Of a DNA stretch of 21,798 bases, positions 1-7,300 are shown in pieces. Source of the stretch: SZUA-430 sp044375275. GTDB taxonomy: Bacteria > Pseudomonadota > Alphaproteobacteria > Micropepsales > Micropepsaceae. Position 1 is the first letter of the stretch; every line of letters begins with the position of its first letter. Made by a program: the position numbers and the translations under genes. The notes below the pieces were generated by a model. It was given only the letters and a program-made list of their open reading frames with translations. It made no database searches and was not told the DNA's origin. The stretch is taken from positions 1 through 21,798 of the forward strand of contig JBILMZ010000026.1 in NCBI GenBank assembly GCA_044375275.1. The letters run 5' to 3'.

Positions 1-2437
1 AGGCTACGATCGGCGCCACACCCAAACGCTGGCCGAATCCGGATGATGCGCCGTAGGACAGTCCCCGCTTGATCCGGATCTCGGCACTCAGGCGCGCCGA
101 GTAGCCGCCGCCGAACACGGAGTTGGCCACCAGCAACGGGAAGTAATCCTTGTCGGTGCGCGAGACGCCTCGCATGCCGTAAAGAACAGCGGCCTGTCCG
201 GTCTTGGGCAGATCAACCACGACCACGCGACGACCCGCAGGTGCGCTTGCGACGTCGGGTTCACCGGCGAGTGCCTGTGCCGGCTTCGGCCAGTCGCCAT
301 AGAACTTCTCGGCAAGGGCGAAACCTTCTTCCGCCGAGATGTCACCGGCAAGCACCAGCACCGCATTGTCGGGGCGCCAGTGCTCGGCATGGAACTGCGC
401 AATCGCGTCACGGGTCAGGCCCTCAATGCTCGCGGTCGAGGAAACGCGGCCATAGGGCGTGTCGGCAAACAGGAGCCGCGTGATCGCCATGCGGGCGAGC
501 GAACCGGGTTGCTTGAGGCTGACCGACAGGCCGTCGAGTTCCTGCTGGCGCTGGCGCTCGATCTCCTCGGCCGCGAAGGCCGGGTTGCGTGCAACATCGG
601 CTGCGATCGTCATTGCGTCGTTAATGCGGTTCGACAACGACAACAGGTCCAGTGTCGCGCCATCGGCGTCGGCACCGGCCGCAATCGTCGCGCCCAGCAA
701 TTCGATCTGGCGGGCGATATCGGTGGCGCTGCGTGTCTTCGTGCCCTTGGTCAGCACGTTGGCGACCATGTCGGCTGTTCCAGCCTTGCCGGCCGGGTCC
801 GCCGCACTGCCCGACATGACACGCAGCTGGGCGTTGATGATCGGCAGGTCACGCTTGGAGACCACGATCACCCGCAGTCCGTTGGCCAGTGTCTTTTCGG
901 CTGGTGCAGGAAACTTCGCGGATACTGCAGGTCCCGCGGCTGGTGGCTTCACGCGCTCGGCTTCCGGCGCCAGCGTGGTGATCTTGATCTCCGACTTCGG
1001 AATGTCGAGCTTCTGCGCCTGGATCGTGCTCGCCGACTTGATCTCGTCGGATTTTGCATCCTTCGGCTTTCCGTCCTGCGACAGGTAGCGAAGGGTGACA
1101 CGCTGCCTGTCGTCGAACAGGGTCTTTGCCACGCGCTGCACGTCCGCAGCCGTCACGGCCTGGACTGCCGCGAGCATCTTGTCAGCCGCCGCCGCGTCGC
1201 CAAAGCGGATTACGGAGTCGGCCAGCAGCTCTGCACGTCCGAACGCGGTTTCACGCTCCTGCACGGCTTCCGACAGGAGTTCGTTCTTTGCTTCCTCGAG
1301 TTCTTCCGGCGCGACGGGCTTGTCCCTGAGGCTCGCGATCTCGGCCATGACGGCCTTCACGCCTTCGTCGGCCGACTTGCCTTCACTGATGATGGCGCCA
1401 ATCGTGTAGGCGCCGGGATCGCGTGTTGCTTCGAGGCTGGTGAATACCTCTGCCGCGATCTGCTGCTTGTACACGAGGGACTGATACAGGCGGGAGCTTT
1501 CGCCCTTGGAGAGGATCGCATCCAGGACCTTCTTCACTGCGAAGTCCGCGTTGCGGCCTTCAAGGCCCGGATAGGTGATGGCAATGCCCGGCAGGGGAAC
1601 GTTTGGCTCGTAGGACGTGAATTCCTTCGGCGCGGTGCGGGTGGGCTCAACGGCCGTCACGCGCGGAATGGGGCGCTTGGGCGTTGCGATGGGCGCGAAG
1701 TAGCGATCCACCCACGCATCAAACTGGGCCTGGTCGAAATTCCCGGACACCACAAGGACGGCATTGTCCGGGCGATAGTAGGCCGCATGGAATGCACGAA
1801 CGTCATCGACCGTGGATGCGTCGAGGTCCTCGATCGAACCGATTCCGGGGCGACCATAGGGATGAACGGTGAAAGTCGTCTGCGGGATGTACAAACCGAA
1901 CAGACGGCCATAGGGCGATGCGAGGATGCGCTGGCGGAACTCTTCCTTCACCACATCGCGTTCCGACGCGAAGGTGGTCTCATCGACCACGAGGCTGCCC
2001 ATGCGCTCTGACTCTGCCCAGAGGATGCGCTCCAGCTGGTTGGCCGGCACGACTTCGTAGTAGTTGGTGAAATCGTCCCAGGTCGAAGCATTGTTGAAGC
2101 CGCCGACGTCTTCGGTGAGACGGTCCAGCGTCTCGTTCGGCATGTTGCGCGTGGCCTTGAACAGGATGTGCTCGAACAAATGCGCGAAGCCCGAGCGTCC
2201 GACCGGGTCGTCCTTTGATCCGACGTCATACCAGACATGCACGGCGACGTTGGCCGTGTTGGCATCCGGCATGGCATAGACGCGCAACCCGTTGGGCAAG
2301 GTTCGCTGCGTGAACTTGAGGGGTTCGACTTTCATGGTCTTCGGCGCCGCGGCTGGGGGTGGAGTGGACGAATCCGAACAGGCGGAAAGAATAGCTGCGC
2401 CGAGCAGAACGGCCATGGCGGCAATACGTGATTTCAT
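1..2437 (-). CDS. M16 family zinc metallopeptidase, two-domain lipoprotein (C-terminus off the left edge)
   Basis: Pitrilysin-like (M16) peptidase, expected to degrade peptides in the periplasm. The reading frame is open from the ATG at 2437 to the window edge, 812 residues, so the stop is missing. The N-terminus is a lipoprotein signal with lipobox L-S-A-C and acceptor Cys20. The first M16 domain carries the inverted zinc motif HLFEH (residues 86-90) and, 76 residues further on, the ligand Glu166 within KEEF. The second M16 domain (roughly residue 500 onwards) has no HxxEH where one is expected (around residue 550, GTADMVANVL) but keeps the R-G-L-S-Y element (Arg791, Tyr795) that completes the active site in this family. 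The active-plus-inactive tandem layout is therefore seen directly. It is last in a minus-strand run after the endonuclease/exonuclease/phosphatase gene (54 bases away). A purine-rich AGGGG lies upstream of the start. The family assignment is secure; the substrate is unknown. Confidence 0.93.
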   Translation of the reverse strand, partial: MKSRIAAMAVLLGAAILSACSDSSTPPPAAAPKTMKVEPLKFTQRTLPNGLRVYAMPDANTANVAVHVWYDVGSKDDPVGRSGFAHLFEHILFKATRNMPNETLDRLTEDVGGFNNASTWDDFTNYYEVVPANQLERILWAESERMGSLVVDETTFASERDVVKEEFRQRILASPYGRLFGLYIPQTTFTVHPYGRPGIGSIEDLDASTVDDVRAFHAAYYRPDNAVLVVSGNFDQAQFDAWVDRYFAPIATPKRPIPRVTAVEPTRTAPKEFTSYEPNVPLPGIAITYPGLEGRNADFAVKKVLDAILSKGESSRLYQSLVYKQQIAAEVFTSLEATRDPGAYTIGAIISEGKSADEGVKAVMAEIASLRDKPVAPEELEEAKNELLSEAVQERETAFGRAELLADSVIRFGDAAAADKMLAAVQAVTAADVQRVAKTLFDDRQRVTLRYLSQDGKPKDAKSDEIKSASTIQAQKLDIPKSEIKITTLAPEAERVKPPAAGPAVSAKFPAPAEKTLANGLRVIVVSKRDLPIINAQLRVMSGSAADPAGKAGTADMVANVLTKGTKTRSATDIARQIELLGATIAAGADADGATLDLLSLSNRINDAMTIAADVARNPAFAAEEIERQRQQELDGLSVSLKQPGSLARMAITRLLFADTPYGRVSSTASIEGLTRDAIAQFHAEHWRPDNAVLVLAGDISAEEGFALAEKFYGDWPKPAQALAGEPDVASAPAGRRVVVVDLPKTGQAAVLYGMRGVSRTDKDYFPLLVANSVFGGGYSARLSAEIRIKRGLSYGASSGFGQRLGVAPIVA

Positions 2438-2459
2438 GGTGGAAGCCCCTGGTTTCGGG

Positions 2460-2479
2460 AAAAATAGGCCTTTCGGCCC
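2460..2479 (-). terminator. Possible weak intrinsic terminator or attenuator between the EEP enzyme and M16 genes
   Basis: Read on the minus strand, a GGCC stem closed by a GAAA tetraloop (4 bp plus a G-U pair) is followed by TATTTTT. It lies in the 54-base gap between the two genes, so it could reduce read-through into the peptidase gene. The stem is short, so full termination is doubtful. Confidence 0.35.
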
Positions 2480-2491
2480 TTCTATCGCAAT

Positions 2492-3532
2492 TCAAGCCTT
2501 TGTGTATCGGCCACCGGCGTTGAGGCTGATTTCAGCCCACGGAATGCCGTGATCGGACGACCCGCGCGGCTTTGGCGCAGCGCCATCGTCCTTGAGATGG
2601 TCATTCACCACGCTGTGGCGGACCACGGTGCCGATGCGGTGGCGGTTCCTCGAGTAGAACTCCTCGGAGACGAGGATGTGATCCAGGATGTCGCGGTCAC
2701 CATTGTAGATGTGCGTGTGGACGCTGGAGGATCGCTCTGCCGCGATCCGAAACGTCGGATAGAGGACCGTGTCCCACAGCGTTTTCTTCTCTTCCCAGTC
2801 TGACTTCACGTGCGGGGATTCTCCGCAGACGATCTGGGTGCTGGCTGCATCCGGCGTGTCGTTCAGGTCGGCCAGGACGATCACGGGCGTGCGCGTCTTC
2901 GACAGCGCTTCGAGAATCAGGTGACGCAAGGCTGTGGCCTCGGCGGCGCGCAGGATCGTCGCCCGCGCCAGGCCGATCGCATAGGTGAAGGGATCGTCGC
3001 CGTCCTCGGGGGTGGTGATGATCGGCCCCTTGGACTTCAGATGCGCCACGAATACCAGGATGTCCAACCCGTCGACGTGCACGCGCGCCCTCAGCACGGG
3101 ACGCTGGAACTGGTCGATCGCGACCGGTACCTCGCGCACCGTGCCATTCGACACCCGGAGCGGTATCTGGAGTTTCAGGGACAGGGGAAAATTGGCGAAA
3201 GTCTGGGCGTCGGATATCGGAAAGCGGGAGACGAGACCCAGGCGGGGGCGCTGTGCCAACCTGCCCTTCACATTCTCGTCGACCGAGGCGCCAGGCGCTG
3301 CGATGTGCGCGCCATTCGCGAAATGGAAGCTTCGCGACACCACGTCTTCGAGTGCCTCGGTGGTCCAGAGCTCCTGGACGCCAATGATGTCGGGCTTCAC
3401 GCGATTGATGACGGAGGCAATCCAGTTGGCCTTGGCGTCATATTCTTCCTGGGTGAAGATCATCCGGTCGTAGTAGCGGATATCCGGCAGGATCAGGTTC
3501 TCGACATTGAAATTGGCGATCCGGAGATTCAT
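2492..3532 (-). CDS. Endonuclease/exonuclease/phosphatase (EEP) family protein
   Basis: 346-residue metal-dependent phosphodiesterase or phosphatase of the EEP (DNase I-like) superfamily. The visible motifs occur in family order: N-F-N-V-E-N near the start (Asn9), V-Q-E-L-W with metal ligand Glu54, V-A-H-L-K with His164, A-D-L-N-D with Asp222 and Asn224, L-D-H-I-L with Asp284, and S-D-H-G with the catalytic Asp327-His328 pair. There is no signal peptide, so it is probably cytoplasmic. The start ATG at 3532 overlaps the stop of the upstream permease gene in an ATGA arrangement, which implies translational coupling. The frame stays open much further upstream, but that part lies over the permease and the EEP fold starts exactly at this ATG. 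The substrate (nucleic acid, phospholipid head group or other phosphodiester) cannot be told from sequence. Confidence 0.9.
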   Translation of the reverse strand: MNLRIANFNVENLILPDIRYYDRMIFTQEEYDAKANWIASVINRVKPDIIGVQELWTTEALEDVVSRSFHFANGAHIAAPGASVDENVKGRLAQRPRLGLVSRFPISDAQTFANFPLSLKLQIPLRVSNGTVREVPVAIDQFQRPVLRARVHVDGLDILVFVAHLKSKGPIITTPEDGDDPFTYAIGLARATILRAAEATALRHLILEALSKTRTPVIVLADLNDTPDAASTQIVCGESPHVKSDWEEKKTLWDTVLYPTFRIAAERSSSVHTHIYNGDRDILDHILVSEEFYSRNRHRIGTVVRHSVVNDHLKDDGAAPKPRGSSDHGIPWAEISLNAGGRYTKA

Positions 3533-4416
3533 TGGCCCTGCCGCATGCGAAGGGATTCGCGGTGCATAGTGTAAAGGCCGCTGCCGACAATCAACATCGT
3601 GCCGGCCATGGCGAGCATGTTGGGCGTGTCGCGCCAGATGAGAAATCCCAGCAAAAGCGCCCACAGCACCCCAAAATACCTGAATGGCGAGACGACAGTT
3701 ACGTCCGTGCCCCTGAAGGCCCGTATGATGGAGATGTTGGCTGCGGTTACCAGCACGGCGGATCCGGCGAGCAGCCACAAGGCCTGCGTCTGAACCGGCT
3801 GCCAGTCCTGCAGGGGTGAGCCGAGGAAGCCCAGGGCGCAGACCGAGATCGTCGTGGTCAGCGTGATCGCTGGCGTCGGGATCGCCGGGTCGAGTCGCCG
3901 GGTCACGAGATCGCGGACAGAAATGAGCAGTGCCACCATGATCGCGGTGATCGAGTAGACGCTGAAGGACGCGCCGCTCGGCTGGGCGACGAGCACCACG
4001 CCGACGAACCCCACGCCGATGGCCATCCAGCGGCGCCACCCTACCCGCTCGCCCAGGACAATCGCTGCAAGCAGCGTGATGGACAGCGGCGTGAACTGCA
4101 TGAAGACCGTGATGTCACCCAGCGTCAGGTGTGGCAGCGAGACAATGAAGAGAGCGGCGGACAATCCCTCCAGCCCTGCGCGCACCGCCACGAGCGGCTG
4201 TGCTGCCAGCTTCCACCTGGAGCGATCCACCGTGAGTGCCAGGACGGCGGCCGACAGCGTGACCGCCATCAGGCCTCGCAAGGCCATGATCTGCGTGGCG
4301 GGCATGAGGGCGCCGGCCAGCTTCACGAAACTGTCGCTGCTGACGAACAGCCCTTGTGACAGCAGGAGCGCCAGGATGCCGCGCGTGTTGTCTGCCGATG
4401 TCGGTTTTTGAGTCAA
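3529..4416 (-). CDS. EamA/DMT-superfamily permease (TTG start)
   Basis: 295-residue inner-membrane protein with about ten hydrophobic segments arranged as two EamA repeats, typical of drug/metabolite transporter permeases (RhaT/YdcZ type, usually exporters of amino acids or small metabolites). The first repeat holds the M-A-L-R-G-L element near residue 45, and the C-terminal repeat holds F-R-Y-F-G-V-L-W-A-L. The start is TTG at 4416: an in-frame stop lies just upstream, a GAAGG ribosome-binding site is six bases before the TTG, and no ATG in frame would preserve the first membrane segment. It lies 69 bases after the secreted-protein gene and overlaps the EEP gene by four bases, so the three are probably one transcript. 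The substrate is unknown. Confidence 0.9.
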   Translation of the reverse strand: MTQKPTSADNTRGILALLLSQGLFVSSDSFVKLAGALMPATQIMALRGLMAVTLSAAVLALTVDRSRWKLAAQPLVAVRAGLEGLSAALFIVSLPHLTLGDITVFMQFTPLSITLLAAIVLGERVGWRRWMAIGVGFVGVVLVAQPSGASFSVYSITAIMVALLISVRDLVTRRLDPAIPTPAITLTTTISVCALGFLGSPLQDWQPVQTQALWLLAGSAVLVTAANISIIRAFRGTDVTVVSPFRYFGVLWALLLGFLIWRDTPNMLAMAGTMLIVGSGLYTMHRESLRMRQGQ

Positions 4417-4485
4417 TTCGAACCTTCATCCGGGCGACGCCAGCGGTGCGCGGGCGTCACCTGGTAGCCCTGCGGGGCAATGGGC

Positions 4486-6090
4486 CTAGTATCCTGGCGG
4501 AGCCATGGTTGTGATCGGCGTGCGATACGGGATGTTGTCGATGACCTTCTTGACATCGATGTCCGGCGGAAGATCGGCGCCTGATCCGGGAGCCTTGTTT
4601 TCGAGTTCACGCACGGTGAAATCCATCCGCACTTCGTAGGTCCTGTCGATCTGGTTCCGCAGTCGCTGCATGGCGTTGTACCAGCGGTTCTTGGACGAGG
4701 TGTTCGGACAACTGGCCAGCTCGGCTTCGGAGTTCGCCCCCCAGCGTCGCTCGACGCAATCATAGGGACTGAACGACATCGCGAACAAGCGCTGCATGGC
4801 ATCGGTGAAGCTGAGGTTCACGCGACGGCCCGCGGAGTTGTTGTAGTAGATCGTGCATGATGCCGTTGCCTGCTCGAAGGCGTCGTGCAGGTCCTGCTTC
4901 AGGTTCAGGCCTTCGTAGGAAATGCGCTCATCGCGAGCGTGCCACATTTCCGTGAGGCGCTTGAGATCGTCGCGGAAGGCGCGGAACGCCGTCTTGAGAC
5001 GGGCATCGCGCGAGGGCGTCGAATAGATCTCCCACTCCATTTCGTCCGTGCCGTAGATGTTGCGCGGAAGACGTTCAGGAGGTGGCTTGCGGTCGATACC
5101 TGCTTCAATCGCGATCTCCACGAAGCGGGCGCGATCGTAGAGGTCATTGCACAGTGTCTTGATGGTGGCCTTGAGTTCTCCCACCGGATTGAAAGACAGG
5201 TGGCCACCGGCCATGGCGGTACGCGCGTATTCATAGAATCCCATTTCGATGCCGTTATAGGCAAAGCGCGCCTTGCGCCAGTCGCCCTTCGGATCCGGGT
5301 TCACGTTGCCGATAAACTGCTCGGGAGAATAGTCGGCGATCTGGTTGTTCTTCGCGATCGTGATGCGCCCTTTCTCGAACCGGATTGGACGGAAGTTCTT
5401 GAAGCCCGCGCCGAGGGACGGCAGGTCGCGACCAAACTGGGCCCCGAACACGCTACGGGTCAGCGTGAAGTCCGGATGGGCGTCCATGTAGTAGATGCGA
5501 CCATCGTCGCCCACCTTGTAGACCAAGGCGACATGACCGTTCACGTCGTAGATGGCTGTACCTGGACGAATGGAGCCTGGCTGGATCTTCGGCGGATAGA
5601 GATCGGTCAGCGGGCTCTCGTCGATGTCCGGGCCGATCCGGTAGGATGCGGAAGAGACGGCGTCGCGAACTGCATAGATGACCGACCGACCGCTCTCGCC
5701 GCCGGTGATGTTGCGGCGTCCGGCCACCCGGTTGCCCTTGGGAGAGAAGCGGAAGTCGCCGCCGCCGCGCGTGTAGACGCCCGACACATAGGTGAAGGGC
5801 AAGCCGTTCTTCCACGCATAGTAGGCGCGAAGCATATAGACGAGGTCCGCACAGTCAGCGTTGAAGTTTATGCCCTTGCCGTCCGTGCCGCGATACGGGT
5901 TCGCGTTTGAGTTGATGCAGTCATCGGGCGTGTCGCACTTGCTTTCGCCGATGCGCTGGACGAAGTCGGAATAGCCCTTCTCGTCCGCTTCCGTCCATTC
6001 GGGTTTCGTAATTCGCCATGTGTCGGCTGCCCACGCAGTGGGGACAGCAACAACCAGCAGCATCAAGGAAATTGTCAGGCGCAGAAACAT
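4486..6090 (-). CDS. Secreted protein of unknown family with a possible papain/NlpC-like cysteine-hydrolase active site
   Basis: 534 residues with a clear signal peptide (hydrophobic stretch then A-W-A-A-D, cleavage near residue 21-22), so periplasmic or exported. I do not recognise a named family. The first ~230 residues have the layout of a papain-like or NlpC/P60-like hydrolase: N-A-D-C-A-D-L-V (Cys80) opening a hydrophobic helix, then N-G-H-V-A-L-V-Y-K-V (His186) on a predicted strand, then Y-Y-M-D-A-H-P-D (Asp203 or His205) on the next strand. This Cys-His-polar order and spacing suggests an amidase or peptidase, possibly acting on the cell wall; that is inference. Residues ~240-534 are charged, probably helical, with more cysteines (for example Y-D-C-V-E and A-S-C-P-N) that may form disulfides. 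A TTGACA-type promoter lies about 50 bases upstream, making this the likely first gene of the run. Confidence 0.8.
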   Translation of the reverse strand: MFLRLTISLMLLVVAVPTAWAADTWRITKPEWTEADEKGYSDFVQRIGESKCDTPDDCINSNANPYRGTDGKGINFNADCADLVYMLRAYYAWKNGLPFTYVSGVYTRGGGDFRFSPKGNRVAGRRNITGGESGRSVIYAVRDAVSSASYRIGPDIDESPLTDLYPPKIQPGSIRPGTAIYDVNGHVALVYKVGDDGRIYYMDAHPDFTLTRSVFGAQFGRDLPSLGAGFKNFRPIRFEKGRITIAKNNQIADYSPEQFIGNVNPDPKGDWRKARFAYNGIEMGFYEYARTAMAGGHLSFNPVGELKATIKTLCNDLYDRARFVEIAIEAGIDRKPPPERLPRNIYGTDEMEWEIYSTPSRDARLKTAFRAFRDDLKRLTEMWHARDERISYEGLNLKQDLHDAFEQATASCTIYYNNSAGRRVNLSFTDAMQRLFAMSFSPYDCVERRWGANSEAELASCPNTSSKNRWYNAMQRLRNQIDRTYEVRMDFTVRELENKAPGSGADLPPDIDVKKVIDNIPYRTPITTMAPPGY

Positions 6091-6140
6091 ACTACCCCAC
6101 TCGGTGCTGCAGGCTCACAGGGTGCTGCAGATATCAGGAC

Positions 6141-6170
6141 TAGAACATTTGGAATGGGGGGGGCTGTCAA
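6141..6170 (-). promoter_or_regulatory. Predicted sigma70-type promoter of the secreted-hydrolase operon, with a C8 run in the spacer
   Basis: On the minus strand a perfect TTGACA (-35, 6170-6165) is followed after 17 bases by TGTTCT, or after 18 by GTTCTA, as the -10. The spacer contains eight consecutive Cs (6163-6156 read on the minus strand). The -10 is about 50 bases from the ATG at 6090. The -35 is convincing, the -10 only moderate. Confidence 0.5.
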
Positions 6171-6319
6171 GGTGGTTGCGACACACATACACCACGCTGC
6201 GTGATTGTAGCCTTGGCTGCCCATGCAGAACTGCAACGTATCAGGCATCTTCAGCAATCTTCCCCGCCATTTGTCGCCGTCGCTGGCTGACTTCGGCTGC
6301 CGGTTCGTGTAAGTTAATG

Positions 6320-6440
6320 GTTGCCTCCTGAAAGAGGCTATCCAGGTAAGGGAGGAGACCGGGAAGCGGCACGGGTTAACTGTTGCCGACGGGCCTGACT
6401 GGTGAGGCGAGGCGCGGGTCCAACGCGACCTCGCTTTTTT
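6320..6440 (+). ncRNA. Candidate small RNA, unassigned family
   Basis: About 120 bases of non-coding DNA that end in a strong plus-strand terminator although no plus-strand protein gene lies upstream. A TAAGTTA at 6310-6316 could be a -10 element; no good -35 is seen. Visible structure: hairpin GCCTC/GAGGC with loop CTGAAA (6323-6338), hairpin CGGCA/TGCCG (6367-6388), and the terminator stem. The 5' arm TTGCCTC could alternatively pair with GAGGCGA at 6404-6410, and CCTCC (6324-6328) with GGAGG (6351-6355), so two mutually exclusive folds exist. The CCTCCT stretch resembles an anti-Shine-Dalgarno seed seen in some alphaproteobacterial trans-acting RNAs. I see no hallmark of SRP RNA, RNase P RNA or tmRNA; 6S RNA cannot be excluded by eye. 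The 5' end is a guess. Confidence 0.45.
6407..6440 (+). terminator. Strong intrinsic terminator (plus strand)
   Basis: GCGAGG pairs with CCTCGC and the inner CGCG with CGCG, with one bulged A and a seven-base loop, followed directly by six Ts (6435-6440). There is no T run on the other side, so it does not serve the minus-strand DUF1467 gene that ends at 6471. It must end a plus-strand transcript that starts in the preceding ~300 bases. Confidence 0.8.
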
Positions 6441-6470
6441 GTTGCCCTGTTCGCCCCGCGTCTGCCGGGT

Positions 6471-6728
6471 TCAGGGCTTCCCGACGAGATCGTTGAATGT
6501 GATCACGCGGAACTCGATGATCGCAAAAATCGTCAACCACAGGACAATCGAGATCGCCAGCGCACCGAGCGCCTTGTAGAGCAGCAGCGGTCGCGTCGGC
6601 GCCGACGCCACCGTTCCGGGCTCAACCTCCCCCTCTTCGATCTGCGACCTGATGCCGATCGGCAGGAGCACGAAAAAGGCGAGCCACCAGAGCAGAACGA
6701 TCGTGACCAGCGAGCCCGCGATACCCAT
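6471..6728 (-). CDS. DUF1467 family small membrane protein
   Basis: 85-residue protein with two membrane-spanning stretches (about residues 5-25 and 52-72) and the conserved family features W-W-L-A-F-F, L-P-I-G-I-R and a proline-containing loop between the helices. Its function is unknown; the family is largely alphaproteobacterial. Its ATG lies three bases after the stop of the epimerase gene, so the two are certainly one transcript. I recall this pair normally lying directly after ribonuclease J and before proS; here neither flank holds, since ribonuclease J is about 13 kb away and a non-coding region follows. Confidence 0.9.
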   Translation of the reverse strand: MGIAGSLVTIVLLWWLAFFVLLPIGIRSQIEEGEVEPGTVASAPTRPLLLYKALGALAISIVLWLTIFAIIEFRVITFNDLVGKP

Positions 6729-6731
6729 GTT

Positions 6732-7142
6732 TCAGACCTGCTCCAGCTCGATCAGCGTGCCGTTGAAGTCCTTGGGATGCAGGAAAATCACCGGTTTCCC
6801 GTGAGCCCCGATCTTCGGCTTGCCATCGCCCGTGATCGTTGCGCCCTCGGCAACCATCTGCGCGCAGGCGGCGTTGATGTCCTCGACCTCGTAGCAGACG
6901 TGATGGATTCCGCCCGACGGATTTTTCTTCAGGAAGTTGGCGATGGGTGATTTTTCACCCAGCGGTTCGAGCAGTTCGATCTTCGTGTTGTCGAGTTCGA
7001 TGAAGACCGTCGTCACGCCGTGATCAGGCTGCGCGACTTCGCCGGACACTTTGGCACCCATGGCGAAGGTGCTGCGATACACCTGAGCAGCAGCCTTGAT
7101 ATCGGGGACAGCGATGGCGACGTGGTTGAGGCGGCCGAGCAT
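6732..7142 (-). CDS. mce: Methylmalonyl-CoA epimerase
   Basis: 136-residue vicinal-oxygen-chelate (glyoxalase-fold) enzyme that interconverts (2S)- and (2R)-methylmalonyl-CoA in the propionyl-CoA to succinyl-CoA pathway. Probable metal ligands are visible: His7 in L-N-H-V-A-I-A-V, Glu56 in K-I-E-L-L-E-P, a histidine of the G-G-I-H-H pair (80-81), and Glu132 in the terminal L-I-E-L-E. The length is normal for the family, and the P-K-D-F-N-G-T-L-I-E-L ending is typical of the epimerase rather than of a glyoxalase I. It acts in the cytoplasm as a homodimer, by family knowledge. Its mutase and propionyl-CoA carboxylase partners are not in this window. It is co-transcribed with the DUF1467 gene and divergent from the membrane protein at 7301. 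Confidence 0.95.
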   Translation of the reverse strand: MLGRLNHVAIAVPDIKAAAQVYRSTFAMGAKVSGEVAQPDHGVTTVFIELDNTKIELLEPLGEKSPIANFLKKNPSGGIHHVCYEVEDINAACAQMVAEGATITGDGKPKIGAHGKPVIFLHPKDFNGTLIELEQV

Positions 7143-7221
7143 TGGAATCAGTCCATGTGCGGTTGCGAGATGAACTGCAGGCTAGAGGGCGTGGCCTCAT
7201 GCAGCAAGCCTCGAAGCGACC

Positions 7222-7252
7222 TTCATTACCCCTCCGGTGAAGGGGAAATTGA
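7222..7252. repeat. Imperfect palindrome in the divergent mce / DUF6498 intergenic region
   Basis: CCCCT (7229-7233) and AGGGG (7241-7245) form a perfect inner stem with a seven-base loop; the AT-rich flanks on each side extend the pairing with a few mismatches. It lies about 80 bases before mce and 50 before the plus-strand gene, so it could be a shared regulatory site or a hairpin. No second copy was noticed in the window. Confidence 0.3.
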
Positions 7253-7300
7253 AACGGGCGTTCAAACAGTGCATGTTTGGATTCTACCGGGCGGGGAAAC

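Noticed and set aside
380..2011. 543-codon open frame on the plus strand
   Set aside because: It is antisense to the M16 peptidase, whose frame has a zinc motif and family-wide similarity; the plus-strand product is rich in Arg, Gly and His with no recognisable domain, typical of a shadow in G+C-rich DNA.
3533..4039. Upstream extension of the EEP open frame
   Set aside because: It overlaps the permease gene, has no family similarity, and the EEP fold starts at the ATG at 3532.
4885..5910. 341-codon plus-strand open frame
   Set aside because: It is antisense to the secreted protein, whose frame has a signal peptide, promoter and ribosome-binding region; the plus frame has no domain and no good start.
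6091..6331. Short open frames in the gap between the secreted-protein and DUF1467 genes
   Set aside because: Low-quality compositions, no ribosome-binding site, and they overlap the predicted promoter or small RNA.
6320..6440. Identification of the small RNA as SRP RNA, RNase P RNA or tmRNA
   Set aside because: None of the characteristic conserved segments of those RNAs is present, and the length does not fit RNase P or tmRNA.
7143..7300. Mobile-element border at the left edge of the 13-kb block
   Set aside because: Only an imperfect palindrome is visible; no direct repeat shared with 20407-20514, no tRNA and no recombinase gene were found by eye.
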